Shown: positions 1 to 9,858 of the stretch, piece by piece
Layout of the letters: the number at the start of each line of letters is the position of its first letter
Position numbering within the stretch: position 1 is the first letter of the stretch
Assembly: GCF_003201865.1 (NCBI RefSeq)
Contig: NZ_QJJJ01000006.1
Coordinates: 149,519 to 213,518, forward strand
Origin: Methylobacterium sp. B4
Lineage (GTDB): Bacteria > Pseudomonadota > Alphaproteobacteria > Rhizobiales > Beijerinckiaceae
Length of the DNA: 64,000 nt
Direction: 5' to 3'
Notes under the pieces: generated by a model
What the model saw: the letters and a program-made list of their open reading frames with translations, nothing else
What the model was told of the DNA's origin: nothing
The model's database searches: none
Program-made: the position numbers and the translations under genes

Positions 1-27
1 GGGCAGCAAGCCCGGCAGCCTAGGAGA

Positions 28-61
28 GGCGGCGATCGCGCCGAGCGGCGCGGTCGCCGCC
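28..61 (-). terminator. Stem-loop after the FadL-like gene
   Basis: A 15-bp stem (28-42 with 47-61, one G.T wobble) closes on a 4-nt loop about 10 bp past the stop of the minus-strand porin gene. The tail is not T-rich, so it may be a transcript-stabilising hairpin rather than a strict intrinsic terminator. Confidence 0.5.
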
Positions 62-71
62 CCGCCGGTCC

Positions 72-1397
72 TCAGTACTTGCGCACCAGCGGGGCCGGGG
101 CGACGGCGGCCGGGGCATCCCACTGGTAGCGGAACCCGACCGAGGCGACGTCGGCGCTGGCATCGGCGTAGGCCGCGAGCGGGATACCGCCGATGTCGTA
201 GTTGCGCCCGGGGCCCGTCAGGAGGCGGCTGCGCCCCAGGAAGACGTGCGAGTAGCTCGCCGTCAGGAGCACGTGATCGCTCCAACGGTAGCTGCCGCCG
301 ATCGAGACGAGGTAGCGGTCGCTGTCGGGCAGGCGCGCCGTGCGGTTCTGGAAGTCGATCGGCCCGTTGTCGTAGCCGAAGCCGGCCCGGAGGGTGAGGT
401 TCGGCGACCAGTCGTACTCGGCGCCGATCGAGTAGAAGAACGAGTCCTTGAAGTTGAGCGGCAGGTGGTTGACCGGCACGCCGAGCGCCTTCGAGACGAT
501 GGCGATGTCGCCGAGCCTCGACCAGTTGTCCCACTCGAAGCCGAGATTGATCCGCGTGACCGGGTTGATCGCCTGGGTCAGGCCGACGCTGATCTTCTCG
601 GGCGTGTTGAGGTTGGCCTTCACCTGCCCCAGGGCGATGGCCTGCCGCGGGTCGGGGAAGCCGATCGAGCCCTCGATGTCGTGATGGACCGAGGAGCGGT
701 AGCCGATGCCGATCACCGTGCCGGCGGCGGGGGTGATCGTGGCGCCCGCGGTGAAGCCGACGCCCCAGGACTCGCCCTTGATGAAGCCCGACGGGTAGAG
801 GCCCGGGAACACGCCGGGCACCGGCACCGCCTGGCGCAGGGTCAGGCGGAAATACTCGATGTTGGGGCCGGCGGCGACGGAGAGCCAGTCGTTGACCTTG
901 AAGCCCACCACCGGGTTGAAGGCGAGCGAGAAGATCCGCGAGGAGCGGGCGTAGGGCGAACCCGCCCAGTCCTGGCGCGGCTTGGTGACGAGGCCGTAGG
1001 GGGCGCCGGTCTGAAGCCCGACCCAGAGCCGGTCCGTGAGCTGGTAGGAGGTGGCGCCGGAGGGCAGCACCGCGCCCTGGCCCATCTCGCCGGAGGAGCC
1101 GAAGGGCAGGAGCCCCGGCGCCGTGCCGACCGTCGGCGTGATCTCGGCCGAGAGGTTGACGAAGCTCAGGTTCTGCTCGGTGACGAAGCCCGGCCGCATC
1201 GTCACGGTCGCGGGGTTCCAGAAGAGCGACGAGACGCCCGCCGCGCCCGAGGCCGAACCGGCGAAGGCGAGGCCGAGGCCCTGCGCACTCTGCTCGCGCA
1301 GGCCGAAGGCGCCGGCCTGCGCCGCCGTCGCGGACACCAGCGAAGCCGCCGCGACGGCTCCCGCGAGCCTGAGCGCGCGGATGGTCCCCCCAGACAT
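72..1397 (-). CDS. FadL/OmpP1-family outer membrane channel
   Basis: This 441-residue protein begins with a Sec signal peptide that ends near residue 28 (AQA before GAFGLREQSA). The sequence GAFGLREQSAQGLGLAF followed by an F-W-N-P-A stretch is the hallmark N-terminus of FadL/TodX transporters. In that family it forms the N-terminal hatch of a 14-strand barrel. Aromatic-rich alternating strands run to the C-terminus. The family takes up long-chain fatty acids or hydrophobic aromatics across the outer membrane; the actual ligand cannot be read from sequence. The gene stands alone and is divergent from the fumarylacetoacetase-family gene. The family call is firm, the substrate unknown. Confidence 0.9.
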   Translation of the reverse strand: MSGGTIRALRLAGAVAAASLVSATAAQAGAFGLREQSAQGLGLAFAGSASGAAGVSSLFWNPATVTMRPGFVTEQNLSFVNLSAEITPTVGTAPGLLPFGSSGEMGQGAVLPSGATSYQLTDRLWVGLQTGAPYGLVTKPRQDWAGSPYARSSRIFSLAFNPVVGFKVNDWLSVAAGPNIEYFRLTLRQAVPVPGVFPGLYPSGFIKGESWGVGFTAGATITPAAGTVIGIGYRSSVHHDIEGSIGFPDPRQAIALGQVKANLNTPEKISVGLTQAINPVTRINLGFEWDNWSRLGDIAIVSKALGVPVNHLPLNFKDSFFYSIGAEYDWSPNLTLRAGFGYDNGPIDFQNRTARLPDSDRYLVSIGGSYRWSDHVLLTASYSHVFLGRSRLLTGPGRNYDIGGIPLAAYADASADVASVGFRYQWDAPAAVAPAPLVRKY

Positions 1398-1507
1398 GTT
1401 TCTCTCCGAAGCGTTTCTTGATGAGGCGCTGCCTGGGAAACCCGAGGCGCACCGCCATCGAAGTGGATCGCGCGGGCGCCGTCCAGAGGCTTGGCCGTGA
1501 CATTTGA

Positions 1508-1537
1508 ATTATATGTATGGCGAGGAATTTTTGCCAC
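1508..1537 (-). promoter_or_regulatory. Predicted promoter of the FadL-like gene
   Basis: On the minus strand a perfect TATAAT (1508-1513) lies 18 bp downstream of GTGGCA (1532-1537), a 4/6 match to the -35 consensus. It sits in the only AT-rich patch of the 278-bp divergent region, about 110 bp before the start codon. This is a prediction from sequence only. Confidence 0.4.
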
Positions 1538-1675
1538 GGAACCACGGTGCAGGGGCCAAGCTTAGGCTCGCAGGACCGTGCCTGGAGGGACCCGCTTGCA
1601 CCGCGCGCGGCGTGCGGCGATGCTCCTCGGGTCCTTCGGGGTGGTTCGGGACAGGCAGGACGGGACGATCCGACG

Positions 1676-2560
1676 ATGAAGCTGATCCGGCACGGCGCGA
1701 GCGGCGACGAGAAACCGGGCCTCGTGGACGCGAAGGGCGGTTTGCGCGACCTCTCCGGGACCCTGCGCGACATCGCGGGGGCGGGCCTCTCGCGGGAATC
1801 GCTCGACCGGCTCGCGCGGATCGATCCGGAGAGCCTGCCGCTGCTGCCGCCCGGCACCCGCCTCGGCCCCTGCGTCGGCGGCACCCGCAACTTCGTGGCG
1901 ATCGGCCTGAACTACGCCGACCACGCCGCCGAGACCGGCGCGGCGATCCCCGCCGAACCGATCCTGTTCAACAAGGCGCCCTCCTGCATCGTCGGCCCCA
2001 ACGACACGGTGATCCTGCCCAAGGGCTCGGCCAAGACCGACTGGGAGGTGGAACTCGCCGTGGTGATCGGCGCCCGCGCCTCCTACGTCCACGCCAACGA
2101 GGCCCTGCGCTACGTGGCGGGAGTCTGCATCTGCAACGACCTGTCCGAGCGCGAATTCCAGATGGAGCGCGGCGGCACCTGGACCAAGGGCAAGGGCTGC
2201 CCGACCTTCGGCCCGCTCGGTCCCTGGCTCGTGACGCTGGACGAGATCCCGGACCTGAAGAACCTCTCCATGAGCCTCGACCTGAACGGCCGGCGCATGC
2301 AGACGGGCTCGACGGCGACGATGATCTTCGACGTGGCCCAGATCGTGGCCTACGTCTCGCACTTCATGATGCTGGAGCCCGGCGACATCATCACCACCGG
2401 TACCCCGCCGGGCGTGGGGCTCGGCATGAAGCCGCCGCGCTACCTCAAGAGCGACGACGAGATGGTGCTGCGCATCGACGGTCTCGGCGAGCAGCGCCAG
2501 CGGGTCGTGGCCTTCGACGACTGGACCGCCAAGGTCGCCGCGGGCGAGCCCACGAACTGA
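1676..2560 (+). CDS. Fumarylacetoacetate hydrolase (FAH) family protein
   Basis: A 294-residue FAH-fold enzyme. The family's core is visible: CVGGTRNFVAIGLNYADHAA, then PILFNKAPSCIVGPND, a metal-binding stretch around DWEVELAVVIG, and the late TGTPPGVG loop. Such enzymes are metal-dependent C-C hydrolases, decarboxylases or hydratases of 2-oxo acids (acylpyruvases, 2-hydroxyhepta-2,4-diene-1,7-dioate isomerases, ureidoglycolate lyase-like). The start at 1676 is chosen because the conserved N-terminus (MKLIRHG) begins there; the open frame extends upstream but that part looks non-coding. The next gene starts 20 bp downstream, so the two are probably co-transcribed. The substrate is undetermined. 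Confidence 0.88.
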   Translation: MKLIRHGASGDEKPGLVDAKGGLRDLSGTLRDIAGAGLSRESLDRLARIDPESLPLLPPGTRLGPCVGGTRNFVAIGLNYADHAAETGAAIPAEPILFNKAPSCIVGPNDTVILPKGSAKTDWEVELAVVIGARASYVHANEALRYVAGVCICNDLSEREFQMERGGTWTKGKGCPTFGPLGPWLVTLDEIPDLKNLSMSLDLNGRRMQTGSTATMIFDVAQIVAYVSHFMMLEPGDIITTGTPPGVGLGMKPPRYLKSDDEMVLRIDGLGEQRQRVVAFDDWTAKVAAGEPTN

Positions 2561-2580
2561 ACGGACGACACGCCCCGACG

Positions 2581-3348
2581 ATGAGCGCCTCTCAGCAGGA
2601 CCGGCAGCCCCCGGTCGTCTTCCTCGGCGGCGGCCCCGGCTTGCCCGTCACCTACGCCGAGGGTCCGCTGCGGCGAACGGATTTCGCCGCCGATTGGGCC
2701 TTCTTCGAGCAGCCCGGCTGCGCTGGTTCGGGCACGTCGCAGCCCGTGACGGCGGACAGCGTCATCGAGTCCGCCGCCGCCTTCGTCGCCGAGCGGGCGG
2801 CGCGGGGTCCGGTGACGCTGGTCGCGCATTCCTGGGGCGCCTGGCTCGCCCTCGCCCTGCTCGACCGGATGCCGGACCACATCGCCCGCACCGTGCTGCT
2901 CCACCCGGCTCCGCCGACCCGGGCCGGGCTCGACGCGGCCGTGGCGGCCCTGTTCGGCCGGCTCCCGCCCGAGGCGATGGAGCGGGCCGCCCCCCTGATG
3001 GCCCGCTCCGATGCGGAGGCCGGCCGGGCGATCATGCAGATCCTGCTGCCGGCCTATTGCGGCCGGGACACCGATCTACCCGACCTCGACCTCGCCCTGG
3101 TGCCGCCGGTCTATCACGGCGTCTCGGCGAGCCTCGGCGATTACGACCAGAGCGGGATCATCGCGGCGCATGCGGACCGTCTCACCCTGGTCTTCGGCGA
3201 TACCGACGCCTTCGCGCCAGACCTCTTCGCGCGCCATTGCGAGACCTTCGAACGGCTCGATCGCGCCAGCCTGCCCGGCGGCCATTTCGGCTTCCTCGAA
3301 GACGTCGCCGGCTTCGAAGCGCTCCTGCGCGGGCGGGGTGCGATCTAA
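2581..3348 (+). CDS. Alpha/beta hydrolase
   Basis: A 255-residue alpha/beta-hydrolase. It shows the oxyanion-hole strand (VVFLGGGPGLP), the nucleophile elbow AHSWGAWLA with Ser84, an acidic residue in FGDTDAF and a late His in GGHFGFLED, so the catalytic triad looks intact. The GGGPG variant of the usual HG loop recalls proline iminopeptidase-like hydrolases. It starts 20 bp after the FAH-family gene, suggesting that the two act in one short degradative step, perhaps hydrolysis followed by C-C cleavage; that link is an inference. The substrate is unknown. Confidence 0.82.
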   Translation: MSASQQDRQPPVVFLGGGPGLPVTYAEGPLRRTDFAADWAFFEQPGCAGSGTSQPVTADSVIESAAAFVAERAARGPVTLVAHSWGAWLALALLDRMPDHIARTVLLHPAPPTRAGLDAAVAALFGRLPPEAMERAAPLMARSDAEAGRAIMQILLPAYCGRDTDLPDLDLALVPPVYHGVSASLGDYDQSGIIAAHADRLTLVFGDTDAFAPDLFARHCETFERLDRASLPGGHFGFLEDVAGFEALLRGRGAI

Positions 3349-3360
3349 GCCCCACCCCCG

Positions 3361-4575
3361 ATGGCGACCTCCTCCCTGCCGCTGCCGGACCGGCCCTCGG
3401 TCGCCGTGCTGCCCTTCGCGAACCCGGAGGGTGATTTCGACGCCCAGGCCCTGGCCGACGGCTTGTCCGAGCACGTCACCGACGCGCTCGCCTGCACGCC
3501 CGGCCTGTTCGTCAGCGCCCGCAACTCCGCCTTCACCTTCAAGGGCCGCACCGTCCCCCCGGAGGTGGTGGCCGGGCGGCTCGGCGTCGCGCACGTTCTC
3601 ACGGGCACGCTGTCGCGCATCGGCACGCGGCTGCGCGTCCAGGCCCGGCTGCACCGGGCGGCGGACGAGCGGCCGATCTGGCTGCAGGATCTCGACGAGG
3701 ACGAGGGGGCCGTCCACGCCCTGCGCGGCCGCATCGTCGCCGGGACGGTGGCAGCGATCGCGCCCGACCTGACGCGCGCCGCCGCGCCCGAGCGGACGGA
3801 GCCCCCCCTCGACGCCGGCGTCTACGGGCCGTTCCTCTCGGCCTATTCCAACCACGCCATGCCGAGCCCCGAGAGCGTGGAGTTGCGCATCGCCTCGATC
3901 GAGGCCGTGCGCCGCCTCGTGCCCGAGCACCCGCTCCCCTACGCGCTCCTGGCGCAATGCTACACCAACCGTGTCGTCCAGGGCTGGAGCGCCGACGCGG
4001 CCGCCGATTGCGCCGAGGGCGCCCGTCTGGCCCGCCTCGCCCTGGAGCGGGACGAGGGCGATCCGGCGGTGCTGATGATGGCCGGCCACACCCTGGCTTT
4101 CCTGGCGCAGGACTACGACACCGCACTCGGCCTGCTCGACCGCTCGCTCGCCCTCAACCCCAACGCGGCCGCCGCCTACGAGCGCAGCGGCTGGGTGCGC
4201 TGCTACGTCGGCGAGCCGGAGCTGGCGGCCGATCATTTCCACGCGGCCAAGCGGCAGAGCCCGCTCGACCCTAACACCTTCCGCTTCGATTCCGGCCTGG
4301 GGCTGGCCCTGTGCATGGCCGGCGCCCACGAGGAGGCCCTGGCCTGGCTCGACCGCTCCATGGCCGAGGATCCGGGCTGGACCAGCACCCACCGCGTCCG
4401 CGCCGCGAGCCTCGCCCTGCTGGGCCGGCAAGAGGAGGCGCAGGCGGCCGCCGACCGGTTCATGGACCTGGAGCCGAGCTACCGGGTCGCCCGCGCGATG
4501 CGGCTCTACCGGCCCTCCCCGGGAAAGGACCGGTTCGTCGAGGGGATGCGCCGGGCCGGCGTGCCGTTTGACTAG
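3361..4575 (+). CDS. TolB-N-like plus tetratricopeptide repeat protein
   Basis: A 404-residue soluble protein. Residues 10-125 match the module usually found in the middle of class III adenylate cyclases and CadC-like regulators: PSVAVLPFANPEGD, then LADGLSEHVTDAL, FVSARNSAFTFKG and a strand for GVAHVLTGTLSRIG. TPR-like helical repeats fill residues 185-385 (for example ALGLLDRSLALNPNAAAAYE). The expected N-terminal cyclase or winged-helix output domain is absent, and the start 12 bp after the preceding stop leaves no room for it. It is therefore a stand-alone sensor/scaffold half, of unknown role. Confidence 0.75.
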   Translation: MATSSLPLPDRPSVAVLPFANPEGDFDAQALADGLSEHVTDALACTPGLFVSARNSAFTFKGRTVPPEVVAGRLGVAHVLTGTLSRIGTRLRVQARLHRAADERPIWLQDLDEDEGAVHALRGRIVAGTVAAIAPDLTRAAAPERTEPPLDAGVYGPFLSAYSNHAMPSPESVELRIASIEAVRRLVPEHPLPYALLAQCYTNRVVQGWSADAAADCAEGARLARLALERDEGDPAVLMMAGHTLAFLAQDYDTALGLLDRSLALNPNAAAAYERSGWVRCYVGEPELAADHFHAAKRQSPLDPNTFRFDSGLGLALCMAGAHEEALAWLDRSMAEDPGWTSTHRVRAASLALLGRQEEAQAAADRFMDLEPSYRVARAMRLYRPSPGKDRFVEGMRRAGVPFD

Positions 4576-4617
4576 CCAGGCTTGATTTTTCCCCCGCCTT
4601 CGCTCTCAAAGAAGCGC

Positions 4618-5643
4618 ATGAGCGATACCGTGGTCTCCCTCGCCGCCTCTCAGGCGCCCGCCGCCATCCGGCACGATATCCGGCACGACTGGACCCTGGC
4701 CGAGATCCAGGCGATCCACGACATGCCCTTGCTCGATCTCGTGCATCGGGCGGGCGTCGTGCACCGGGCACACAACGACCCCGCCGACATCCAGCGGGCA
4801 GCGCTCCTGTCGATCAAGACCGGCGGCTGTCCCGAGGATTGCGCCTACTGCCCGCAATCGGCCCACCACAAGGGCGCGAACCTTCCCCGCGAGCGGCTGA
4901 TGCCGGTGGAGGCCGTGCTGAAGGAGGCTGCCGCGGCCAAGGCCAACGGCGCACACCGCTTCTGCATGGGCGCGGCGTGGCGCAAGCCCAAGGACGGGCC
5001 GGATTTCGACGCGGTGCTGGAGATGGTGCGCGGCGTGCGCGGGCTCGGCATGGAAGCCTGCGTGACGCTCGGTATGCTGACGCAGAGCCAAGCCCAGCGC
5101 CTCGCGGAAGCCGGGCTGACCTCCTACAACCACAACCTCGACACCGGCCCCGAATTCTACGGCGACATCATCTCGACCCGCACCTACGACGACCGGCTCC
5201 AGACGCTGGAGCATGTGCGCGAGGCCGGCATCGGCGTCTGCTGCGGCGGCATCGTCGGGATGGGCGAGCGGGTGCGCGACCGGGCCGAGATGCTGCTGGT
5301 GCTCGCCAACCACGCGCCGCACCCGGAGAGCGTGCCGATCAACGCGCTGGTGGCCGTCGAGGGCACCCCGCTGGAGGACCGTCCGCCGATCGATCCGCTC
5401 GACCTCGTGCGGATGTGCGCCACCGCCCGCATCGTCATGCCCAAGGCCCGCGTGCGCCTCAGCGCCGGCCGCAAGAGCCTGACCCGCGAGGCGCAGATCC
5501 TGTGCTTCCTCGCCGGTGCCAACTCGATCTTCTACGGCGAGCGCCTGCTCACCACCGCCAACAACGAGGCGGATGCCGACGCCGAGCTGCTGCGCGACAT
5601 CGGCGTGCCGGTGCCCGAGGTGACGCTGGCCGCCGCGGAGTAG
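4618..5643 (+). CDS. bioB: Biotin synthase
   Basis: A 341-residue radical SAM enzyme that inserts sulfur into dethiobiotin, the last step of biotin synthesis. The CxxxCxxC cluster motif is seen in [13 protein letters not shown] (Cys71, Cys75, Cys78), followed by FCMGAAWR, the YNHNLDT substrate strand and [13 protein letters not shown], whose Arg/Ser residues help hold the second cluster. The start at 4618 is preferred over an in-frame ATG 36 bp upstream because MSDTV fits the family. No other bio gene is adjacent, so this copy is detached from the rest of the pathway. Activity depends on iron-sulfur clusters, for which the SUF operon in this window is the likely supplier. Confidence 0.95.
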   Translation: MSDTVVSLAASQAPAAIRHDIRHDWTLAEIQAIHDMPLLDLVHRAGVVHRAHNDPADIQRAALLSIKTGGCPEDCAYCPQSAHHKGANLPRERLMPVEAVLKEAAAAKANGAHRFCMGAAWRKPKDGPDFDAVLEMVRGVRGLGMEACVTLGMLTQSQAQRLAEAGLTSYNHNLDTGPEFYGDIISTRTYDDRLQTLEHVREAGIGVCCGGIVGMGERVRDRAEMLLVLANHAPHPESVPINALVAVEGTPLEDRPPIDPLDLVRMCATARIVMPKARVRLSAGRKSLTREAQILCFLAGANSIFYGERLLTTANNEADADAELLRDIGVPVPEVTLAAAE

Positions 5644-5720
5644 GGGCACGGCAAGCCGGCCCTCACCTTGACTTGAAACGCCTCCCGTGAATGGTGCCGG
5701 CTCATTCTCAAGAGCCCGCC

Positions 5721-7535
5721 ATGCACCGTTACCGTACCCATACCTGCGGGGCGATCCGCCCATCCGATGTCGGGCAGACCGTCCGCCTGTCCGGCTGGTG
5801 CCACCGCATCCGCGACCATGGCGGCGTGCTCTTCATCGACCTGCGCGATCATTACGGCCTGACGCAGTGCGTGATCGATTCCGACTCGAAGGCCTTCAAG
5901 GCCGCCGAGACCGCGCGCTCCGAGTGGGTGATCCGCATCGACGGCCGCGTGCGCACGCGGCCCGCCGGCACCGAGAATGCCGAGCTGCCGACCGGTAGCG
6001 TCGAGGTCTATATCGACGATCTCGAAGTGCTCGGCCCCGCGGGCGAGCTGCCGCTGCCCGTCTTCGGCGACCAGGAATATCCGGAAGAGACCCGGCTCAA
6101 GTACCGCTTCCTCGATCTGCGCCGGGAGAAGCTCCACGCCAACATCATGAAGCGCGGCGCGATCGTCGACAGCTTGCGCCGCCGCATGCGCGAGGGCGGC
6201 TTCTTCGAATTTCAGACTCCGATCCTCACGGCCTCGAGCCCCGAGGGTGCCCGAGATTATCTGGTGCCTTCCCGCGTGCACCCCGGAAAATTCTACGCGC
6301 TGCCGCAGGCCCCGCAGCAATTCAAGCAGCTCACGATGATCGCGGGCTTCGACCGCTACTTCCAGATCGCGCCCTGCTTCCGCGACGAGGACGCGCGGGC
6401 GGACCGCAGCCCGGGCGAGTTCTACCAGCTCGACATCGAGATGAGCTTCGTCACGCAGGAGGATGTGTTCCAGGCGGTCGAGCCGGTGCTGCGCGGCGTG
6501 TTCGAGGAATTCGCGGGCGGCAAGCGCGTGACGAAGGAATTCCCGCGCATCACCTACGCCGACGCGATGCTCAAATACGGCGTCGACAAGCCGGACCTGC
6601 GCAATCCTCTGATCATCGCCGACGTGACGGACGAGTTCGCCGACGACGCCGTCGAGTTCAAGGCGTTCAAGGGCGTCATCAAGTCGGGCGGCGTGGTGCG
6701 CGCCATCCCCGCCACCGGTGCCTCCGGCCAGCCGCGCTCGTTCTTCGACCGGCTCAACGACTGGGCCCGTTCGGAAGGCGCGCCGGGGCTCGGCTACATC
6801 GTGTTCGAGGAAGAGGGCGGGGCGCTCATCGGCAAGGGACCGATCGCCAAGTTCATCCCCGCCGCCATCCAGGCGCGGATTGCCGAGAAGGCCGGCGCCA
6901 AGGCGGGCGACGCGGTGTTCTTCGCCGCCGGCACCGAGGCGAAGGCCGCCGCGCTCGCGGGCAAGGCGCGCATCCGCATCGGCGACGAGCTGAAGCTCTC
7001 CGATACGGACCAGTTCGCCTTCTGCTGGGTCGTCGACTTCCCGATGTACGAGTGGAACGAAGAAGACAAGAAAATCGACTTCTCCCACAACCCGTTCTCG
7101 ATGCCGAACTACGATCGCGACGCATTCCTCGCCCTGGGCGAGGAAGACTCCCAAGAAATCCTCGGGATCAAGGCGTTCCAGTACGACATCGTCTGCAACG
7201 GCATCGAGCTGTCCTCGGGCGCGATCCGAAACCACCGCCCCGACGTGATGGAGAAGGCCTTCGCCATCGCCGGCTATGGGCGGGACGTGCTGGAGGAGAA
7301 GTTCGGCGGCATGCTGAACGCCCTGCGCCTCGGCGCCCCGCCGCACGGCGGAATCGCGCCGGGTGTCGATCGCATCGTCATGCTGCTGTGCGAGGAGCCG
7401 AACATCCGCGAGGTCGTGCTGTTCCCGATGAACCAGCGCGCCGAGGATCTGATGATGGGCGCGCCCGCCGAGGCGACGGCCAAGCAGCTGCGCGAACTGC
7501 ACATCCGGCTCAACCTGCCCGAGAAGAAGGGGTGA
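5721..7535 (+). CDS. aspS: Aspartate--tRNA ligase
   Basis: A 604-residue bacterial-type AspRS. It has an N-terminal OB fold for the anticodon (residues 1-110, [20 protein letters not shown]), class II motif 2 ([19 protein letters not shown]), the bacterial insertion domain (about 290-420) and motif 3 near the C-terminus ([14 protein letters not shown]). The cytosolic enzyme charges tRNA-Asp. In alphaproteobacteria AspRS is often non-discriminating and also supplies Asp-tRNA-Asn to GatCAB; the sequence alone does not settle that here. The ATG at 5721 is chosen because the conserved start [10 protein letters not shown] begins there. Confidence 0.96.
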   Translation: MHRYRTHTCGAIRPSDVGQTVRLSGWCHRIRDHGGVLFIDLRDHYGLTQCVIDSDSKAFKAAETARSEWVIRIDGRVRTRPAGTENAELPTGSVEVYIDDLEVLGPAGELPLPVFGDQEYPEETRLKYRFLDLRREKLHANIMKRGAIVDSLRRRMREGGFFEFQTPILTASSPEGARDYLVPSRVHPGKFYALPQAPQQFKQLTMIAGFDRYFQIAPCFRDEDARADRSPGEFYQLDIEMSFVTQEDVFQAVEPVLRGVFEEFAGGKRVTKEFPRITYADAMLKYGVDKPDLRNPLIIADVTDEFADDAVEFKAFKGVIKSGGVVRAIPATGASGQPRSFFDRLNDWARSEGAPGLGYIVFEEEGGALIGKGPIAKFIPAAIQARIAEKAGAKAGDAVFFAAGTEAKAAALAGKARIRIGDELKLSDTDQFAFCWVVDFPMYEWNEEDKKIDFSHNPFSMPNYDRDAFLALGEEDSQEILGIKAFQYDIVCNGIELSSGAIRNHRPDVMEKAFAIAGYGRDVLEEKFGGMLNALRLGAPPHGGIAPGVDRIVMLLCEEPNIREVVLFPMNQRAEDLMMGAPAEATAKQLRELHIRLNLPEKKG

Positions 7536-7567
7536 TACGGGACCGCGCCGCTCCAACCGCTCCCGCC

Positions 7568-7658
7568 GTCATCGCGAACGGCAGCGAAGCGATTCAGGGC
7601 CGCGACCTTTCCGGAAAGCGCTGCGCCCTGGATCGCTTCGGCTCCGCCTCGCGATGAC
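7568..7658. repeat. Dispersed imperfect palindrome, family A copy 1
   Basis: About 91 bp whose ends are inverted: GTCATCGCGA at 7568 and TCGCGATGAC ending at 7658, with inner arms AGCGAAGCGATTCAG and CTGGATCGCTTCGGCT. It lies in the 210-bp gap between aspS and the glycosyltransferase. Related copies are at 12591-12675 and 59155-59244. All three are intergenic, as expected for REP/RIME-like units. Confidence 0.75.
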
Positions 7659-7745
7659 CGGGCGTGAAAGCCGTAGGGAGGCGACGGAGCGCGCCTGCCC
7701 CGGAGACGGGCAAGGCGTCGCTCCGTCTGGCCTGCGGGCAGCCGC

Positions 7746-8615
7746 ATGTCGCTGACCGCCATCGTCGTCAGCCACGACAGCGCGGACGCCCTGCCCGCCT
7801 GCCTCACGGCTCTGGCCCGCGAAAACATCCCGGCGATCGTGGTCGACAACGCCAGCCGCGACGGCTCGGTCGCGGTGGCGAAAGCCCAGGGCGCGCGGGT
7901 GATCGCGCATCCCCGCAACGAGGGCTACGGACGGGCCAACAACATCGGCGTGCGCGCCGTCGACGGGGCAGGGCATGTCCTCATCCTCAACCCTGATCTC
8001 GTGCTGCAACCGGGTGCCGCCGCCGCGCTGCTGGCCGCGGCGCGGGCCTGGCCCGATGCCGGGCTCCTGGCGCCGCGCATCCACGAGCCGGACGGGCGCT
8101 TCTTCTACCAGCCGCGCTCGCTGCTGGCGCCCTACCTCACCAATCCGAAGGGCCGGCTCGCCCTGCCCGAGGGCGACGCCTGCGCCCCGTTCCTGTCGGG
8201 CGCCTGCCTGATGATCGAGCGGGCGCTCTTCCTCGACCTCGGCGGCTTCGACGAAGAGATCTTCCTGTTCTACGAGGACGACGACCTCTGCCGCCGGGTG
8301 GCCGATGCGGGGCGCGCCCTGGTTCACGTCCACGGCGCGGTGGCGCTGCACGGGCGCGGGCGCTCCTCGGCCCCGGCACCGGGCCGGGTGTTTCGCACCC
8401 GCTGGCATCAGGCGTGGTCGCGGGCCTACGTCTCGCGGAAGTACGGCCTGCCCGATCCGAGCCCGGGGATGCTTGCCACCAACGCCCCGAAGGCGGCGTT
8501 GGCCGCCCTCGCCTTTCGCCGCTCGGGCCTGGAGCGCTACGGCGGCTCGGCGGCCGGCGCGCTCGCCGCCCTGCGGGGGCAAAGCGCGCTGGCCCGCGAA
8601 GGACTGGCCCCGTGA
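7746..8615 (+). CDS. Glycosyltransferase family 2 (WbbL-like)
   Basis: A 289-residue GT-A fold transferase. The start MSLTAIVVSHDSADALPACL is the nucleotide-binding strand. VVDNASRDGS and ILNPDLVL supply the donor- and metal-binding acidic residues, and GGFDEEIFLFYEDDDLCRR is typical of rhamnosyltransferase-like members. There is no membrane helix. The following acyltransferase gene overlaps it by 4 bp (GTGA), so the pair probably builds and then O-acylates a surface glycan or glycolipid. The sugar donor and acceptor are unknown. Confidence 0.87.
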   Translation: MSLTAIVVSHDSADALPACLTALARENIPAIVVDNASRDGSVAVAKAQGARVIAHPRNEGYGRANNIGVRAVDGAGHVLILNPDLVLQPGAAAALLAAARAWPDAGLLAPRIHEPDGRFFYQPRSLLAPYLTNPKGRLALPEGDACAPFLSGACLMIERALFLDLGGFDEEIFLFYEDDDLCRRVADAGRALVHVHGAVALHGRGRSSAPAPGRVFRTRWHQAWSRAYVSRKYGLPDPSPGMLATNAPKAALAALAFRRSGLERYGGSAAGALAALRGQSALAREGLAP

Positions 8616-9697
8616 GCGGCGCCCTGTCCGGCCCCACGATCGCGGAAGCGCTGGCCCGACCGCACAACGCCTTCTCGGGCCTGCGGCTGGCGCTCGCCCT
8701 GATGGTGGTGATCAGCCACGCCTTCAGCGTCGTCTCCGGCAACGCGCTGGACGAGCCGCTGGCCCGCGCCACCGGCTTCTCGCTCGGCGAGCACGCGGTG
8801 AACGGCTTCTTCGCCGTCTCCGGCTTCCTCGTGACCATGAGCTACGACCGGCGGGGTTGGCGCGACTATGCCATCGCCCGGACCCTGCGCATCCTGCCCG
8901 GGCTGGTGGCCGCGACGCTCGTAGTGAGCCTCGGCCTCGGCGCGGCGCTGACCCGGCTGCCGCCGGCCGAGTACTACGCGTCGCCCGAGCTGTGGCGCTT
9001 CGTGCGCGGCACGCTCCTGTCCTTCAAGAGCAACGCGAGCCTGCCCGGCCTCTTCGAGGCCAACCCCTTCCGCAGCCCGCTCGGCACGGTCTGGACCCTG
9101 AAATACGAGACGATCTGCTACGCCGGCGTGCTCGCCGTCGGGCTTCTCGGACTCCTGCGTCGGCGCTGGGCGGTGCCGGCGCTCACCGCGGCCCTGGCCC
9201 TGTCGCTGGCCGGCCTGGAAGCGGTCCGGCCCGAGATGTCCAAGGGCACCGAGACGGCCCTGCGCCTGCCCCTGATCTTCGCCGTCGGCGCCTGCCTCTA
9301 CCTCTGGCGCGATGCCGTCCGCCTCACGCCGTGGCCGCTGCTCGCGGTGGCGGCCGCCCTCCTCCTCCAGGGCCACGCGCCCGCCCGGACGCTGCTCTTC
9401 CTCGGCGAGAGCTACGCGGCGATCTGGCTCGGCCTCCTACCGGCACTGGCCCGCCCTTCCCTCGATCCGCCCGCCGACCTCTCCTACGGGGTCTATCTCT
9501 ACGGCTGGCCGATCCAGCAGAGCCTGCACGCGCTCTGGCCCGCGGCCTCCGCCCTGACCCTGCTGGTGCCGGCCCTTCTGCTCGCCGGGCTCGTCGCGGC
9601 CGCCTCCTGGTACGCCGTCGAGAAGCCGGCCCTGCGCCTCAAGGCGCGGGCGCTCGGGCGGCGCACGCTGGGCACCATCGAACCCGCCGGCCCCTGA
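8612..9697 (+). CDS. Acyltransferase family 3 membrane protein (OafA/YrhL-like)
   Basis: A 361-residue multispanning protein that starts at a GTG overlapping the TGA of the glycosyltransferase gene. The frame has no plausible conserved N-terminus further upstream. The family's opening is visible: NAFSGLRLALALMVVISHAFSV with the conserved His of helix 1, then VNGFFAVSGFLVTMSYDRR and RTLRILPGL, followed by about ten hydrophobic helices. Family members move acetyl or succinyl groups onto sugars at the inner membrane. With its neighbour it probably decorates an exported polysaccharide. Confidence 0.87.
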   Translation: MSGALSGPTIAEALARPHNAFSGLRLALALMVVISHAFSVVSGNALDEPLARATGFSLGEHAVNGFFAVSGFLVTMSYDRRGWRDYAIARTLRILPGLVAATLVVSLGLGAALTRLPPAEYYASPELWRFVRGTLLSFKSNASLPGLFEANPFRSPLGTVWTLKYETICYAGVLAVGLLGLLRRRWAVPALTAALALSLAGLEAVRPEMSKGTETALRLPLIFAVGACLYLWRDAVRLTPWPLLAVAAALLLQGHAPARTLLFLGESYAAIWLGLLPALARPSLDPPADLSYGVYLYGWPIQQSLHALWPAASALTLLVPALLLAGLVAAASWYAVEKPALRLKARALGRRTLGTIEPAGP

Positions 9698-9858
9698 GAG
9701 CGAATATGATCCTCTCGCGGTCCCGGCTTGTTCGAAGCACGCGGGGCGTGTCGACGCGCCGCCGTGGTGGGGCGCTCCACGCGCCCTAGCTACGGTGTCA
9801 GGCCCCTCAGCCACCGTCGGGCCGCCCCCTCTCCCGGAAACCCGGATCACTGCCCACC

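Noticed and set aside
1504..2580. Long extension of the alpha/beta-hydrolase frame upstream of 2581
   Set aside because: The upstream part overlaps the FAH-family gene in another frame and is Arg/Pro-rich shadow sequence. The conserved hydrolase start is at 2581.
5532..7556. A 674-codon minus-strand frame opposite aspS
   Set aside because: AspRS motifs on the plus strand are complete. The antisense translation is low-complexity and has no start context.
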